A program made the translations under genes and the position numbers. Positions 33,088 through 34,476 of a stretch of 34,476 nt of DNA are shown here, piece after piece; position 1 is the first letter of the stretch, and each line of letters starts with the position of its first letter. The notes beneath the pieces were generated by a model. It did not search any database, was not told the DNA's origin, and saw nothing but the letters and a program-made list of their open reading frames with translations. The stretch lies in contig NZ_VCQV01000046.1 in assembly GCF_007845645.1 (NCBI RefSeq), forward strand, positions 1 to 34,476, in the 5' to 3' direction. Source of the DNA: Leekyejoonella antrihumi (GTDB lineage Bacteria > Actinomycetota > Actinomycetes > Actinomycetales > Dermatophilaceae).

Positions 33088-33170
33088 ACAGCCGTTCTTG
33101 ACTCCTCCGCTGTTTGACCGACGGTCGCCATGAGTTGCCGCTGGGTGGGCGTATGGGGCGCGGTCGATCG

Positions 33171-34268
33171 TCAGGCGCCGACGACCCACTCGGCGTAGAA
33201 CACTCCGAGGCCCGCCGCGACACAGAGGCCGCAGATGATCCAGAAGCGGATCGTGACAGTGACCTGGTCCCAGCCGAGCAACTCGAAGTGGTGGTGGACC
33301 GGCGTCATCCGGAACAACCGCTTGCCCACGCCGCCGTTCCGGCGCTTGGTCGCCTTGAAGTAGCCCACCTGCAGGATCACCGACACCGTCTCGAACACGA
33401 AGAGGCCGCCCAGGATGATCACCAGCAGCTCGGTGCGGGTCATGATCGCCAGGCCGGCGAGTGCGCCGCCGAGCCCGAGGGAGCCGGAGTCGCCCATGAT
33501 GATCTTGGCCGGTGACGCATTCCACCACAGGAATCCGAAGCAGGCGCCCGTCACGCAGGCGGCCACCACCGCGAGGTCGAGCGGGTCGCGCACGTTGTAG
33601 CAGGTGGACGAGGTGCTGGATTGGCAGTTCTGGTTGAACTGCCACACGCTGATCAGCAGGTAGGCGCCGAATACCATCACGCAGGCACCGGGAGCCTGCC
33701 CGTCCAGGCCGTCGGTGAGGTTCACGCCGTTGCTCGTGCCGGTGATCATCAGGTTGGCCCAGAGCACAAAGAGGATCACGCCGAGCACGGGGCCGGCGAG
33801 CGCGAGGTTGAACCACGTGTCGCGCACGAACGAGATGCGGTAGCTGGCCGGCGTGATGCCGCCGCGGGAAAACCTGGTGGCCAGGATGGCAAAGATGACC
33901 GCGACAAAGGTCTGGCCGATGAGCTTCTCCCGGGAGCGTAGGCCGAGTGAACGTTCGTGGGTGATCTTCGTCCAGTCGTCCAGGAAGCCGACGAACCCGA
34001 TTCCGACCATGAGGAAGAGCACCAACATGCCGGAGGCCGTGGGCGGGTCCCAGGTGAGCAGGTGCGCCAGCGCGTACCCGATCACCGAGCCGGCGATGAT
34101 GACGATGCCGCCCATCTGGGGCGTGCCGCGCTTGGTGTGGTGAGTCGTCGGTCCGTCGTCGCGGACGAACTGGCCCCAGCCCTCGCGTCGGGCCAGTGCG
34201 ATGAAGTAGCGGGTGCCGACCAGCCCGATGAACAGTGCGACCAGCGCGCCGATGACTACGAGTTTCAC
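33171..34268 (-). CDS. mraY: Phospho-N-acetylmuramoyl-pentapeptide transferase
   Basis: Membrane enzyme that transfers phospho-MurNAc-pentapeptide to undecaprenyl phosphate, making lipid I; 365 residues with about ten membrane helices. All signature sites are present: [26 protein letters not shown] (the DD pair), [25 protein letters not shown] (third Asp), and [13 protein letters not shown]. After NLTDGLDG the usual LATG/LAAG is QAPG. GTG 34268 has GGGAG 8 bases upstream, inside a strong hairpin, and the start overlaps the stop of a 43-codon frame (GTGA), so coupling is possible. The normal neighbours murF and murD are absent: DUF5703 is downstream and a palindrome upstream. Confidence 0.96.
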   Translation of the reverse strand: MKLVVIGALVALFIGLVGTRYFIALARREGWGQFVRDDGPTTHHTKRGTPQMGGIVIIAGSVIGYALAHLLTWDPPTASGMLVLFLMVGIGFVGFLDDWTKITHERSLGLRSREKLIGQTFVAVIFAILATRFSRGGITPASYRISFVRDTWFNLALAGPVLGVILFVLWANLMITGTSNGVNLTDGLDGQAPGACVMVFGAYLLISVWQFNQNCQSSTSSTCYNVRDPLDLAVVAACVTGACFGFLWWNASPAKIIMGDSGSLGLGGALAGLAIMTRTELLVIILGGLFVFETVSVILQVGYFKATKRRNGGVGKRLFRMTPVHHHFELLGWDQVTVTIRFWIICGLCVAAGLGVFYAEWVVGA

Positions 34269-34396
34269 CGGCGCCGCTCCCGTGCGGGGGACGGCGCCGC
34301 GGGAATGCCCAGCGGCCTACGGATGCGTCGGTCCATCGTGCGGAAGAAACCCCCTAAGAGATTCCGCGGATAGGCGCGGTCATTGCGGCGTGTCAC
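34265..34396 (-). CDS. Possible 43-residue ORF or gene fragment coupled to mraY
   Basis: GTG at 34396 opens a frame reading [20 protein letters not shown] then [20 protein letters not shown] and a TGA that overlaps the mraY GTG by four bases. This kind of overlap is common between real, coupled genes. The product is very arginine-rich and I do not recognise it; it does not resemble the end of MurF. It begins directly beside the long palindrome, so it may instead be the 3' end of a gene cut by that element. No ribosome binding site is visible. Confidence 0.3.
   Translation of the reverse strand: MTRRNDRAYPRNLLGGFFRTMDRRIRRPLGIPAAPSPARERRR
34269..34299 (-). promoter_or_regulatory. Hairpin covering the mraY ribosome binding site
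   Basis: CGGCGCCG at 34269-34276 and 34292-34299 form an 8-bp perfect stem, continued by CCCG/CGGG inside. The GGGAG ribosome site lies in the inner stem and the GTG start directly follows the hairpin. It could limit initiation unless ribosomes translating the overlapping upstream frame open it. Confidence 0.5.
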
Positions 34397-34404
34397 GCAG
34401 CGAA

Positions 34405-34474
34405 GCAGGCACAGGCCCCGGTAAAAGACGGGTTGTCGAGACTCGCCAACATCACCGGGAGGGCCTGTGCCTGC
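34405..34474. repeat. Long inverted repeat at window end, possible mobile-element tip
   Basis: GCAGGCACAGGCCC (34405-34418) and GGGCCTGTGCCTGC (34461-34474) are a perfect 14-bp inverted pair; CGGT and ACCG extend it to 18 bp with a 3-base bulge on the right. The loop is about 30 bases. GGGAGG followed by GTG at the right arm could be the start of a transposase gene running out of the window (VPA...). I cannot name a family. Confidence 0.5.
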
Positions 34475-34476
34475 CG

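Noticed and set aside
32863-33816. Upstream extension of the acidic-tail gene to a 433-residue protein
   Set aside because: The extra part is an out-of-frame reading of mraY and antisense to DUF5703; the conserved protein starts at 32862.
1-34476. tRNA or rRNA genes
   Set aside because: No T-loop/anticodon arrangement or rRNA core sequence was recognised on either strand; a tRNAscan run would settle it.

Overview
This is a high-GC actinobacterial chromosome segment. It encodes mycothiol ligase MshC, the proteasome-associated ATPase ARC, the actinobacterial families SCO1664, DUF3090, DUF5703 and MSMEG_4193-type phosphatase, and F420-type luciferase-like oxidoreductases. Many genes have a TAnnnT -10 element only 6-8 bases before the start codon, which is the usual signature of leaderless actinobacterial transcripts. 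Gene content and repeat style suggest Micrococcales (Dermacoccaceae/Intrasporangiaceae-like). That placement is inference; no rRNA or other decisive marker is present.

Layout. (1) 1-6.4 kb is a variable zone: a DEAD-box helicase cut off at its 3' end, an F420-type oxidoreductase, a row of decayed genes (a helical-protein remnant, a MntA-HepT toxin/antitoxin pair broken in both genes, a YdeI/OmdA-family gene with a deletion and frameshift), then an intact NYN-LOTUS-type protein, a UPF0158 protein and a DUF347 membrane protein. (2) 6.5-17.6 kb is a conserved actinobacterial block: arc, trmI, site-2 protease and, divergently, a RecB-like nuclease; a cluster of GC-rich repeats; then a HAD phosphatase, metH and a PAC2 protein. 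The partners dop, pup and prcBA that normally follow arc are absent from the window. (3) 17.6-27.0 kb looks like an inserted accessory island between the PAC2 gene and mshC. It holds a collagen-like secreted protein with an NTF2-like partner, a divergent 1004-residue STAND-TPR-BTAD regulator, a cis-prenyltransferase, a GNAT acetyltransferase, a stand-alone ClpX-type zinc finger, an APH-like kinase, an AhpD-like protein, and two broken genes (VOC, small membrane protein). (4) 27.0-33.1 kb resumes the conserved block: mshC, SCO1664 family, DUF3090, histidine phosphatase, F420 oxidoreductase, aldo/keto reductase, an acidic-tail protein and DUF5703. (5) 33.2-34.5 kb carries mraY outside its usual murF-mraY-murD context, next to a long palindrome at the window edge that may be the tip of a mobile element.

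How the genes fit together: MetH with its coupled HAD phosphatase, MshC and the F420-type enzymes belong to one-carbon/thiol/redox metabolism; ARC and TrmI belong to protein turnover and tRNA maturation; MraY and the cis-prenyltransferase belong to envelope lipid-carrier chemistry. The most unusual material is the collagen/NTF2 operon opposite a regulator with reversed domain order, a structured metH leader, a hairpin that hides the mraY ribosome binding site, and a cluster of recently broken genes.
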